Shown here piece by piece: positions 44,296-63,902 of a stretch of 64,000 bases of DNA (positions are counted from its first letter, which is position 1; the number at the start of each line of letters is the position of its first letter). The DNA is from Paralvinella palmiformis. Lineage: Eukaryota; Annelida; Polychaeta; Terebellida; Alvinellidae. The notes under the pieces were generated by a model, which had not been told where the DNA came from, searched no databases, and saw nothing but the letters and a program-made list of their open reading frames with translations. Location: positions 286,001 to 350,000 of the forward strand of contig JAODUP010000662.1 in NCBI GenBank assembly GCA_025642065.1. Reading direction: 5' to 3'. A program made the position numbers and the translations under genes.

Positions 44296-45135
44296 ATAAC
44301 AGATTTGTGTTTTTTCCCTTTATTTCTTTTGACTAATACATTTTGTAATACTATTGGTTAAAAAATCACACATTGCCCATAATACCACGTTATATCATCA
44401 CATAACACATGCTATAGAAGTTTGTAATGATTATTATTATTAAATTGAAACAAGCGGCTCGTCTAACTATGTTTTATTGCGTAGGTCGAAAATGGGGATG
44501 AGGCTTTGGGTGTTATGCCTCAGTTTTCAATAATCGATAGATGCTTTTTATTTATTGCTTTATATACGTTTTCAACGTGGTGTTTGTCAAAGATGACGTC
44601 ATACGATAATCCCTAGCGAACGTAGTACACACTAGCAATGGCTCGTGAAAGTTTCGGGAATCAAGCATTTAGGGGATATTTTAATGGAAAAATCACAGCT
44701 AGTGGTTAGAATTGTTTTGAGTGTCTTAGTGGATCTGCAGCTAGATAGGGAATAAAATAGTTGTTTGCTATACGAAATATGAATTTCTTTTCCACTGACG
44801 TTTAATCTCGGTTAGAAATACACAGCTATTGTTAGGTTTTCCTCTCGTACTTTTCATGGAAGAAGTGTAGCATGGTGGGACTCCGAACTGGGGCAACCCA
44901 GCATTTTGCTGACGTCACGGAAAATAACGAATGGAAGAATATTGCCCGTAACGTCATATCCTAGTTTTGTTATGATAAGAGCTCAAATGTGGCTTACGAA
45001 GATAAGTATTCTCCATCTTTTAGATGCAAACCGTCAACATGTATGAAGACCCGGCATGGGAGAGATTATGTCATCATGGTAGTTGAATTTGTTACTGAAG
45101 AAATGTACAAGTTTTCACCCAGGATGAATGAGGTT
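44296..45135. other. Stretch with two TGACGTCA palindromes
   Basis: No exon is recognised. Palindromic CRE-type sites occur at 44,594-44,601 and 44,910-44,917. Confidence 0.4.
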
Positions 45136-45137
45136 CG

Positions 45138-45290
45138 TCTTGACGTTGGTCAGACTCATTGGGACACATGATGGAAGGCCGAACATACCACAAACAGAGG
45201 TATGGGATGGATTCAAGCCCACAACTTGGCTCTTTGTGGTATAATGCACTATCTATTGCGCTACTTGAGCGTCTTTTTAAAATCCAGAAT
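45138..45290 (-). mobile_element. (CTCA)-tailed tRNA SINE, headed fragment
   Basis: CCACAAACAGAGGTATGGGA, GATTCAAGCCCACAACTTGG (B-box reversed) and TATTGCGCTACTTGAGCG (head reversed). Confidence 0.6.
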
Positions 45291-47698
45291 TCGCTTGTAT
45301 ACCAAGTCTTTAGCGTTATGATTGAAATCAGTACATTGTCTTTGATTAGTTATTAGATGAACACATCCACCAGCAGTAACTTGATATGGTCCACACTGGT
45401 CCAAGAAATGCTCCCCTGACTCAATTCTGATGCTATGTAGTTATAAGAAAAACGAGAAATCAATAGACTCATTTTGAACAACTATAATGTGAACAATGCT
45501 AACTTTTAGACGTGGTAGAATAGAATTCGATAGATCCTTGGGTCGAATTCAACAACTGGCAATTCATTTTTCGGGTACTTGTTATAGTTGACCGAGCCAT
45601 AAAATGGGGACTTAAAGTCTGACGATGTTAGATTATTACGAATCATGGATCTCTTTATACTGGAGCTGATGATGCATGGCTGCCGACTGGACAGGTCTAT
45701 TCACCAGGCGGGAGTGGGGGGGGGGGGCATATGGTGCTAAAACGTTAAACCCTTAGTCTTAATGAACTAGAATGCGTTGTCTTTAGATCAAGGGAGCTGG
45801 TTTTAGACTGTAAATATGTAAATAAGTAAAGTAATTACTGAATTGTTCCCAATATATCGAACAGTCCAAATTCAATTAAGGGTTCAGGTCACAAAAGCTC
45901 AAGCTTGGTGATGTCTGAGGCACCTTTAAAGGAACACTTCTCTGACATAATAATGACTTAAATATATCATTCTTATAAAAGTAACCCAGATTTCCCCAAT
46001 AATAATCACGAACTATACATACTATCATAGATATAAGGAAATAATCCGAATTATTGCGGGGCTGCCATCGGATGCCAGATGCGAAGGAGAAAACTCACGT
46101 GGTCTGACGTAACAGTTGCTCTGGTTTAGCTATCATGTCTACTCGTTACCATATAAACTATCTTGTGTACGTTTTCCACACACAACTATCAATAACAAAA
46201 CGAGATTTAATTCACAGGAGTGACATACGTACCTGTTTTTCCCCCCATTCTAACTCGTGTCGAATAAACGCCACTGTTTATATACACAAGAGAAAAATCA
46301 GGGTATTAATTGTGATACACATTTGACATTTGATTCACCTAAAGTTCAAATTCTCTACTGAATTGCAACAACGAGATTCCTTATCGGAGTCCATTGTCAC
46401 ACAGTGTTAACGTTGATGCGAGTTGTGTTCCTAGTTCTCCTCGCAGCTTCTTCGATGGTTCCACTCTCTTCCATCCAATCAGAACCACAATCTCTGATAT
46501 GGCTGTATGTCATTCATGGTGTAACTTTAACAAGTTTACAACGTTCTTATTTCGGAATTATTCTTGAATAACATTTGTTTACATTCTTTTAGTCGAGTTA
46601 TACAGAGTTCCGGTCAAATGGCTTAAGTTGTACCTAAGTGACGTCACCATTCAGGAACTTCTAGTATGTGCCTAGTTTCAAAGATGTTGGCGCTCACAGA
46701 CGAGTTACAATCGATGACTGATCAGTGATCCTGTCCTGGGTATACAAGTGAAGTAGAACTTTAGGAAAGCGTAAAGATCTGCGAGACTGGTAAATCTTGT
46801 ATCAGGTCATTAACCTGTTATAGCAATATGTCACGAATACCCTTGTATGTATACAGTAAGATCTTATACTGAACACGACACGTATAACTAGTAGCCAATG
46901 TAATTCCTTCAGATGGCTCCCATTCAGGGGTATCATGTTGTCACAAGGTTCCAATTTATGTTGTGTTAGGTTGAATTATTTTGCCCAGCAGGATATTTGC
47001 GTGGTTCACTGCACACCCAAACTGTTGTCACAGTTGTGCCGCGGTGGTCTATTGTTTCACTGGGATAAGCTACTGTTAACTTTGGCGTCCTGTATTTTTC
47101 TGTGTACAACTCCATCCTAGTAAAGATTTATAAAGAGTTGATTTCTATTAATCGCCAGCATTTATCCAAGGAAGCCAGCAGATTAGTATGTTCACATATG
47201 ATTGTGAAATTTGCAAAATATTCTATGTATATTTGTAGCTGGTTGGAAAATGTTCGTGTGGATGCCAGAATTGACAGCATACCTCTGTTAACTATAGCGT
47301 GGTGTGAGTCAGTTACTCTGTCCCTATGACGTCAGTTACCGTGTCCTGTCAGTCATGGTAGTGTACGATTAGACGACGTCGGGCTGCAGCTGTCGTATGA
47401 GTTAGTGTATGTATAGAATCTCAGTAATTAGAACTGTGTGTGTATCGATATGTCAGTAGCTGCATCATAGTCAGTCGTCAGAACGTCAGAATATCTGTCG
47501 TCGTATCAGAGTTCAAGTCGAGTTTCGTGTCAGAACTCTAATCAGAACTGTTGAGATTTGTACGAATGCGTATGAATGGGATTAGTTAAGTTTTGATATG
47601 CCGTATTTTGTCGTGTAAATTATTATTATTGTATATCCTGTTGTTCTGTTATTTACATGTATTCTTGTGGCCGTGTGAGACAATCCGTCAATCGAGCC
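45291..47698. other. Gene-free stretch, nothing firmly recognised
   Basis: Contains a poly-G run at 45,717-45,727 and two more TGACGTCA palindromes (46,639-46,646; 47,327-47,334). TTTAAAGGAACACTTCTC at 45,924 looks like a MITE terminus, but its partner end was not found. Confidence 0.4.
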
Positions 47699-47699
47699 A

Positions 47700-48536
47700 A
47701 CATCTTGACACATGTAACGAAGTAAAACTTCTTCGTTACTCTACTTGAGTAATTTTTTTCAATTAACTGGAAGTAACCCAATAAGATTTCAACTAACTAC
47801 TTTTACTTGTAACGAAGTAGTTTTATTTGCGCTAATGATCCTTTTTAATTCGTTACTTTCATTTACTTCACCATATTTTCGCTACTTATTTAGTCATAAC
47901 ATAGCCTATGATTTAAGAGACAATTGATACAGTTGCTGGAAATTATCATTACAAGTCGTCACCAGCTTGTGTATTTTTGATGAATTTAAGGTTAAAAAAG
48001 ATATTTTAATATGGTGTGGTATTGAAATGAGTTTTGTAAGAATGCTAACATTTGGTATACAAGTCTCGGTTGATGCTCACTGATATTCAAGACTCGTCGT
48101 AATTTTGCCAAATTATTTTTGTTGGCTCACTTGGTTATCCAATATTTCCAACTGTTTTCTAAGATTCATCGTAAGTAAATTTTTAATCGCATTGGCGACA
48201 CCAACTTCAATAGTCGGCTTTTGCTGAAGTTCACCAAGGGCTTTGTTCAGTGACCTGAAGGTGGGAACGCATCTACACATCTGTTGATGCAATGAACTGG
48301 AGGTGGCAGCACATGTCTTTATTAACTTTTGTCCATTGTGTATTTGAATTTCATATTTTGTGTTGCAATACATTTCATCTTCTACATTTACGTCAATTAC
48401 TTTAAGCAAGTAGTTTTACTTTTTACTCAAGTAGATTTTTACACGTTTACTTTTACTCATACTCAAGTAGTTTCGAAGAAGCTTACTTTTACTTCTACTC
48501 AAGTACGAAATAGATGTAGTTCAATCACCCCTGCTC
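47700..48536. mobile_element. hAT-like non-autonomous element
   Basis: Both ends are built of ACTTTTACTTCTACTCAAGT / GTAACGAAGTAAAACTTC-type motifs in opposing orientation, and the right end finishes CAATCACCCCTG. A 98-codon minus-strand ORF at 48,113-48,409 fills the centre. It could be a relic of transposase but carries no motif I can assign. Confidence 0.5.
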
Positions 48537-48779
48537 CCATTCCATATAATCTACAGAGATAACACGGGAGGTCACTAACAAGATCGAATAAAAAATATGA
48601 CCAACTGAATATTTTGTATTGTTCTAGGCAGCGACCTGCTGAATTAAAATGATCCTATATATAATCTAGATTATATATTACAGGTGACTATTACAATTCG
48701 AATGACGATACAAGCCTATATATCGGCCAGTTTCAAACATACATTCATTGCGTACATGATTTATATTTGCACTTACTCA

Positions 48780-48801
48780 TCTATGGATGGGGGGGGGGGG
48801 G
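48780..48801. repeat. Poly-G tract
   Basis: Twelve or more G in a row within GGATGGGG...GTGAG. Confidence 0.8.
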
Positions 48802-49194
48802 TGAGTGTAGTCCACGATTCCTCCCACAAAAAAGACATTTGCGCTCACCAAAAAGAAGAGCTATACGTTTAAAACAAAACCCAAGTTTTTTTTATAGTTT
48901 TTCGTTCATTTATACAACAACAATCAGTTTGTTAAGCTAAGAGTTAATTGGTCATAATGAAATGATAATTGATATCGTCTTGATTTTGTATACTATGATA
49001 AAATAAATGAGTATTAAACCATATTAACCTTGTATATAAATTGTATTGTTTTAGTTAATGATACCACCAGTCAACGTTTCTTATTAAGTTTAGATACATC
49101 ATATTCGGGTATTATCATACAGTGCCATTTGGATTGTTTCTGATAATAACAATGTTTGATTAAATATATATTATTATTTTTTTAAATGTTGCTG

Positions 49195-49385
49195 TTTCAT
49201 CCTCCGTGGTCTAGTTGGTACAGCGTTGGACCACAGATCACTGCCACCTTAGTTCGAATCTCGGCGTGGGCATATCGGAAGGGTGTTTCAACTTTGACTT
49301 CGCTTCATTACCGTTGGAGGTCACTCGGCTCATTTAGCCTATCATGTGCACAAAAGTGGCCGTAAAACATCAAGCATCATCATCT
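49195..49385 (+). mobile_element. tRNA-derived SINE family 1
   Basis: Full plus-strand copy: TCCTCCGTGGTCTAGTTGGT head, TAGTTCGAATCTCGGCGTGG, and GGCCGTAAAACATCAAGCAT tail. Confidence 0.9.
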
Positions 49386-49429
49386 TCAATTTTAATCAAG
49401 TTTCTTAGATAGCGCAGGGATTGAGTGAC

Positions 49430-49432
<3 letters not shown>

Positions 49433-49495
<63 letters not shown>

Positions 49496-49508
49496 GTGCG
49501 TGTGTGTG
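49433..49508. repeat. (CT)n(GT)n(CG)(GT)n microsatellite
   Basis: About 14 CT units, then GT units with a GCGCGCG interruption. Confidence 0.95.
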
Positions 49509-50099
49509 AACACATCCGTATAAAATTGTACCCTCACAGGAATTTGCATGGGGATTCACCCCTACACCCACTTAATATTATACCGCGATTTTTTAAACAG
49601 CATATAATTAAAATGAACCCTTCATTACATCGCCTGAAATTACTCCCCCAGCTCCTAGAATGAAGAAAAATAACAAAACCTCTAACTGTGATATATTATG
49701 GGTGTTAAAATATATAAAAGAATACAATTTATCCGGAGCAGTTGCGTTCTTCGAAGATAACACAAGTTTAGCTTTTTGAGTCAAACAAAAGGGCTCCATC
49801 TGGTTATATTTAAAATTTAGTGCGAAACTAAACATAATTACAAAATAGTACTTCACGAATTTCTCCGGAACGTTTGCAAGAAGAACACATCCATCCCTAT
49901 TACTGTCAGTGGCTACGAGGGTGACCTCAATGCGAGTAAGAAAACTTTTAAGGCATATATTTAATCCAATACAGATTTCATAATTAATACCAAGGTATCG
50001 AAGTATGGGCTTCCCGAGCGTTTTGCGTTGGCTGGTTATCGCCGAAGAACATTCTTTATGGATTAGAAGACATCCCGGACAATAGCCACCCCAAACCAG

Positions 50100-50595
50100 C
50101 AGAGGATGGACCAATTAGAGGTCCAAATCTAAAACTTCAAAAAGCCCGATGAAGAACTGCACCAAGGCAACGATTCGTTAGTGATAGAGTGGTAGAAAAC
50201 TGGAATCGATCACCAGAACTATAATAATGGCCAAAATAGCAGTTATTTTACGTGGCTTAGCTGCTACCTGAAATGAGGAAGATGCAGCTGATCTGTAATT
50301 TACTGTTTCTCCATGAGGGCTAATTCTAAATGAATTTAGAATTTACAATAGATGGCATATTCGCCGGAGAAAACCTTGCCAGTTGCCTGGTTGGACGAAA
50401 AACTCCTCCTACTGTAGTGCCACGGTCGGGATTCGAACCTCGGACCTCCCGCACCGTATGACCATGAGTAAAAAAGTCCCACGCTCATTACACACTGGGC
50501 AGCAGAGGCTAGTAATCAGTGCACTATCTTTAAGTGTATTCAAGGGACATATAAACAAACACTGGACTGATTATCGATATGATCACTGATACTGA
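50100..50595 (+). mobile_element. LINE ORF2 C-terminus split by SINE family 2
   Basis: Before the insert the plus strand gives TAPRQRFVSDRVVENWNRSP. After it, VISALSLSVFKGHINKHWTD continues the same conserved C-terminal motif ('RVV..WN.LP..VV.A.S...FK..LD.'). The 168-codon minus-strand ORF at 49,608-50,114 is taken as a by-product of decayed LINE sequence. Confidence 0.75.
50232..50500 (-). mobile_element. tRNA-derived SINE family 2
   Basis: Reverse copy: GCAGTTATTTTACGTGGCTT, TAAATGAATTTAGAATTTAC, GGGATTCGAACCTCGGACC. It lies between the two halves of the LINE C-terminus. Confidence 0.85.
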
Positions 50596-50973
50596 ATGGT
50601 TTTGATTTTTTAACAGATGTAGAGTGGAATACATACAAAATTCCTAGAAAAAAGGCAGTTTACGTTAGAATTAAGCTAAACTGATAAGGTGGGATTTAAA
50701 GGATTCTTCGTACGAAAATCCAAGAAGTGCCCGATAAGGATACAGCGAGTTCTACGGACTATTCTAATTACAGATCCCAGAGGATATTATCTTCTCGACA
50801 GTCTTACCAAACGTCCGTGAGCTCCTCCATCGTGAGGTATCCTTGTTCAACAAACGATATCTATCTCGGGTCTATCACCGGGAAAAAAATCTTCCATACA
50901 CCGTCTAGATCTACACGGAATTGAAAAATAAATAAAATCATCACCCAAAGCTTAATTCGGTGTTTATCTATAG

Positions 50974-51229
50974 TGATAAACCTATGCTAATTACCAAATC
51001 TGACAATTCTATTGTTTCTAACCCAACAGATGATGTTGTTTTACTTTGCTTTTGAGACGAATGAAGCTCAGTATTCAAGATATCGGGAGCGTGCCTAAGA
51101 TCCACGTTGTTCGCTGCGTTGTACTGGCTTGTAGCTGTAGTCAAGCCACCGCTTGACCCCCAACATGGCGGCATCAACAAACAGTCACGTGTCTGTGACG
51201 TCATGTGCAAAACCTCAATAGGTTTATCA
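50974..51229. repeat. Possible short inverted-repeat element
   Basis: GATAAACCTAT at 50,974-50,984 is exactly inverted at 51,219-51,229 (ATAGGTTTATC). At 11 bp this could be a small MITE or chance. The region between includes the promoter-like motif cluster. Confidence 0.3.
51161..51203 (+). promoter_or_regulatory. Promoter-like cluster: YY1, E-box and CRE motifs
   Basis: CAACATGGCGGC (51,161-51,172) matches the YY1 site common at animal transcription starts, CACGTG (51,186-51,191) is an E-box and TGACGTCA (51,196-51,203) a consensus CRE. It lies 2.3 kb upstream of the first recognised exon of the WxxW/VWD gene. It could equally be internal to a repeat. Confidence 0.35.
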
Positions 51230-52737
51230 AACAAACCATAACGAAACCTTCTTTCATCAGTATAGTTTGTGGTTTAAATTTATATAAAAAACACTTCTAG
51301 AATGATTAAAAGTAGAGTCTAATAGAAAGTTCAAACCAAAGCTTTTATACCTATTACCAACTGTTTATCGACGCATTTCCCAATTACAGGTCCCTTCACG
51401 TTAGAATAATGAACTATATTTCCGCAAAACAAATCGATATTATCCCCTTCTTTACTTTCCTAGTCACACATTACTTGGAAATAACGTCAATATTGGACAA
51501 TATTTGCTAAGCGGCGGTAATTAAAAAAACTTCGCCTTTGGCAGCCATAATGTCTGCACTAAATACCACACTAAATGGGCATAAAACCGAACGTTACTGC
51601 AAACAGCCTGACGTATAAAATATGCAGATAGAGCACAAATATGTGGCCAGTTTTATTGCAAATCCTTGTCTTTTATTTACCGGAGAGTATTAAATGTCAG
51701 ATGTTGTTGAGCTTGTCTAGTAACAGTTGGCGATAAGCCACAATAGATGTTTGGACATCACGTAGGAGTGATCACTTGTTAAAATGTTAGGAAATGTTAG
51801 GAAATCATTTGTTACCTCTGATATGCGGGTATTAATTTTGTCGAATATCTTATTAAAATATAACATGGATATTTCGCATTCTACTCATAATGTCGGTTTG
51901 TGACAAATATTGTCCTATTGTGACAATTGAGTAAAACTCTTACACTCTAAATAAATATTTTTAACTTGGATTTTCCTATCTTTGATTAAAATGAAAAGGG
52001 ATTTAATTACAAAGAGACGAATATTGATATGGTAGTGAGAAAAATAGGGCAGCAGAACAGCGCGCACTGAGTTGTGCAATTGAATATTAGCATAATTTTT
52101 GTCTGTGGGATGTTTCATCCGACGATCTCATTTTCGGGAATAAAACACCCTCTCCCATTAATACATCTCAGGTGTTATCAATGCCGTGACTGAACTAAAC
52201 ACACACACACACACATATACACATGTTTCAGGGTTAATTAGTACTTTTTCAGCAGGAAGAGTCTAAATATATCTCTAACACTGACCTCTGCCATAACCTT
52301 TACGTGGCAAATCAGTACACTAACGTCACAGCCTCGTTATCGTAGCCGACCAACCAACATTACGACATCTGCTGGCTAAATATTATCGACATCTTATGAG
52401 GATACTAATTATAAGTGTCCTTATATTGGTTTCCGCTGAAACCTTATAAGCTGTTTACAGCGGAAATGGCCTGCAATGTTATGGGTACGTACTGAGTACA
52501 GGTATGTATTTATGGCGACTTGGAGATATAAAATGACCTAATCGACAACTGTTTTGCATTATAAAATACGTTTTAAATAATATAAATAAGATCGATTAGA
52601 AACGGACACCGTAGAGGTTTATATTGTGGTTTTATCTAACTCAACGCCAAAAGTTCTGTTATGTTTGTGTGTGATACATTTGTTTTTGTATGTTACAGTA
52701 AAAGCTCGTGATTGAAATGTGAAGATATCCATATAAT
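51230..52737. other. Region upstream of the WxxW/VWD gene
   Basis: No recognised exon. A short frame from ATG at 52,396 reads MRILIISVLILVSAET, with the look of a signal peptide, and stops after 17 codons; it could be a first exon if a donor lies within it. A strong donor-like ACAG|GTATGT lies at 52,499-52,508 and is phase-compatible with the exon at 53,479. Confidence 0.3.
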
Positions 52738-52753
52738 CGTATTCCTTAAACGG

Positions 52754-52940
52754 GCGCCTCTTTGGTCTAACTGGTAGCGTGTTGGATCACGGAGATCACT
52801 ACCACCCGAGTTCGAATCTCGGCGTCGGCATATCTGAAGGGTGTTTCATCTTTGACTTCGCCCCATTACCTTCGGGGATCGCTCGGCCGATTTTTTGCCT
52901 ATCTTGTGCATAAAGGTGCCGGTAAAACATCAATCATCAT
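52754..52940 (+). mobile_element. tRNA-derived SINE family 1 with 16-bp target duplication
   Basis: Full-length copy from GCGCCTCTTTGGTCTAACTG to AAAACATCAATCATCAT. Flanks CGTATTCCTTAAACGG (52,738-52,753) and CGCATTCCTTAAACGG (52,941-52,956) differ by one base. Confidence 0.92.
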
Positions 52941-53415
52941 CGCATTCCTTAAACGGTTTTTAAAATATCCGATAGCATGATGTAATGTGTTTTCAGTCAA
53001 TTTGTATTATTCACTGCAAGGCATTTTAGTGGCATGATAGGCACGGCTATTGAACAGTTATCGGATAATATTTTGCTTAAGTATTTTTCAGATGCCTGAC
53101 GCCGGAACAAGTGGAAATACTGGAACAAAATAATTCATTCGTTTTATATTTGTGTCTGTACATCAAGCTGCATTGTCATAAACATTATTGACCCTTTGTA
53201 TTGGTGTTACTGATTAGTGAAATGTATCTTTTACCCCGGGTGCTACAGAGTCTATATTATATGTATTATTTATTAATTTGTATTTGTTGCTTTATAAATA
53301 TATTTCAACGGTGTTAATTTTCAGCTATTTATTGCATATAATGAAAATATCATAATTTTAAAAAGCTAAATAAAGTTTATTTTATCATTTCGAATATTTG
53401 ATTATGTACTCAATT

Positions 53416-53417
<2 letters not shown>

Positions 53418-53462
<45 letters not shown>

Positions 53463-53463
53463 G
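53418..53463. repeat. (CT)n(AT)n microsatellite
   Basis: About 11 CT units then 11 AT units, ending 15 bp before the WxxW exon. Confidence 0.95.
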
Positions 53464-53478
53464 CAGTACCTGCGTCAG

Positions 53479-61975
<8,497 letters not shown>

Positions 61976-62004
61976 GTAAGTTCAAGGCCACTTAGGATAA
62001 ACCA

Positions 62005-62170
62005 GGGTTCCCGCATTTCCTGGAAAGCCTGGAAAATAACAAATTCATTTTCCAGGTCGTGGAAATGTCCGTGAATGTGACAAAATCAGAAAATGTCCTG
62101 GAAATAATATTGTCCGTGAAAAAAAATCCACTTACAACAAACAAGCCCCTGAATAAATATTATGTCTATG
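62005..62170 (+). mobile_element. CAGGGTT / TCCTGGAAA repeat, second copy
   Basis: CAGGGTTCCCGCATTTCCTG, AAAATAACAAATTCATTTTCC, AATCAGAAAATGTCCTGG and CTGAATAAATATTATG match 15,205-15,350. Confidence 0.7.
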
Positions 62171-62426
62171 GAAAATCATATTTTCTCGACGATGAGAACC
62201 GTGATAAACTATGACGAAGGGAAGAATTTTTGTTAATATGAAGCATGCTAACTATGACAAACGATAAATAACTTGTATAAAATTAATGATAAGTACGTCA
62301 TATGTGATAAATACAATAATATGATGTAAGACAAATACGTTATATTTGGTTGACGATGAATGGGTTAAATAAATAAATAAGGAAATGAAGGCTCGTAATA
62401 ATATTACTAAAACTTTAATAAGCTAA

Positions 62427-62735
62427 ACTAATGGCTAATGATCTATACTAATGGCTAATGATCTATAATAATGGCTAATTATCTATAATAATGGCTAATG
62501 ATCTATAATAATGGCTAATGATCTATAATAATGGCTAATTATCTATAATAATGGCTAATTATCTATAATAATGGCTAATGATCTATAATAATGGCTAATT
62601 ATCTATACTAATGGCTAATGATCTATAATAATGGCTAATTATACTAATGGCTAATGATCTATAATAATGGCTAATTATCTATACTAATGGCTAATGATCT
62701 ATAATAATGGCTAATTATCTATACTAATGGCTAAT
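62427..62735. repeat. 20-bp minisatellite (about 15-16 units)
   Basis: Units alternate between ACTAATGGCTAATGATCTAT and AATAATGGCTAATTATCTAT forms. One unit near 62,640 is short. AT-rich and low in divergence. Confidence 0.92.
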
Positions 62736-63081
62736 GGTTTATATTTGTATTGATGATACTTAACCTTTCATATAATACTTATTATTGCATATATTTATAT
62801 TTTATAATCTACGGAAGCAAGACGTGTCTGGATTTTTCTTTTTATTGTAGGTACATAGGTCTCGCCACTAAAACTGATCAAACGATCTTCGGTGTAGACC
62901 CCAAACTGCACATATGTATAGGACATTTATCCCTTATTAAATATGGTATTATTGTACGGTTTGAAATAAATATTGATTGATTGATGATGATAAAAAACTC
63001 TGATATAGATGTATCAGAACTGCTGCGTTGCTAGAACATCTAGATATAATCTAGATTTACCTGGTTTCCTTTTAAATACAG

Positions 63082-63119
63082 ATCAATGCCACAATTCGAG
63101 TAGAATGTCGACTAACTGA
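63082..63119 (+). CDS. Possible terminal exon of WxxW/VWD gene
   Basis: After a TTTTAAATACAG acceptor the phase-compatible frame reads QCHNSSRMSTN and then TGA. The Cys-x-N-S pattern resembles the start of a TIL domain, which normally follows C8, but a stop replaces the expected next cysteine. It could be the true 3' end, a decayed TIL exon, or chance. Confidence 0.28.
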
Positions 63120-63313
63120 CAGAACTGGCTATGCCTAAATCATTAAAAGAGTATAATCAAATGTAATCTGCCACCTTTGACACGAAATAAGTATTGCACA
63201 AAATCCAAACTTGAATATTTCGTACTGGTGTCTAGTGGGAATGCTGGCAGAGGGACTGTACAAACTTGCATCGTGCACTATACAAGGCTGTATACAGGGT
63301 GTCGTTAGCTGGC

Positions 63314-63530
63314 TCATCTTAGGAGGAAACCGTGGAGTCTGGTCTTAAATGACTCCAGAGATTGAGCTGCAGCAGCATCTGGTGGAACACTGTTCCAGAC
63401 TCTGGCTGTATGCGGAAAGAACGAAGACTGCATTGTTATTGTTCTGCAGTACGGGATGAGGAGCTTTACAGCGTTCCCTCGAATGCCGAGATAACAGGTT
63501 GGACTATATTGGGATGCACACCAGGCCATG
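63314..63530 (-). mobile_element. LINE ORF2 C-terminal fragment
   Basis: Minus-strand SSFFPHTARVWNSVPPDAAA and AQSLESFKTRLHGFLLR are the conserved C-terminal tail of non-LTR reverse transcriptases ('FFprtvr.WN.LP'). The frame is open over 71 codons. Confidence 0.85.
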
Positions 63531-63739
63531 GAGCGCCCGGTACATCATCCTATACTATACCTTAACACGACTGGGTAAACTGTAACGGTTAAAGTATATC
63601 TGCCTATAAACGTAACTGTATATTTGGCTCTATCAATAAATTCTCTGGGGTGCAGGGTGGGCGAGAGGTTCTTCTGTCCCATCAGCTAGCTAGACACGCT
63701 TAATACCCTGGAACTCGTCTACCCCAATCAAGTACCTTC

Positions 63740-63902
63740 GCGTTGGGCCACATATCACTACCACCTGAGTTCGATTCTCGGCGTTGGCATATCTGAAGGG
63801 TGTTTCACCTTTGACTTCGCTTCATTACCTTTGGAGGTTGCTCAGCCCATTTAGCCTACCTTGTGGACAAAAGTGGCCGTAAAACATCAATCATCATCAA
63901 CA
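63740..63902 (+). mobile_element. tRNA-derived SINE family 1
   Basis: GAGTTCGATTCTCGGCGTTG, GGTGTTTCACCTTTGACTTC, GCCCATTTAGCCTACCTTG and AAAACATCAATCATCATC. The head is truncated. Confidence 0.85.

Noticed and set aside
49608..50114. 168-codon minus-strand ORF
   Set aside because: It has no recognisable domain, and the plus strand at its end encodes a conserved LINE C-terminal motif, so the ORF is best seen as chance in decayed LINE sequence.
62427..62735. CRISPR-like array
   Set aside because: The units are contiguous 20-bp repeats with no unique spacers, in an animal genome. It is a minisatellite.
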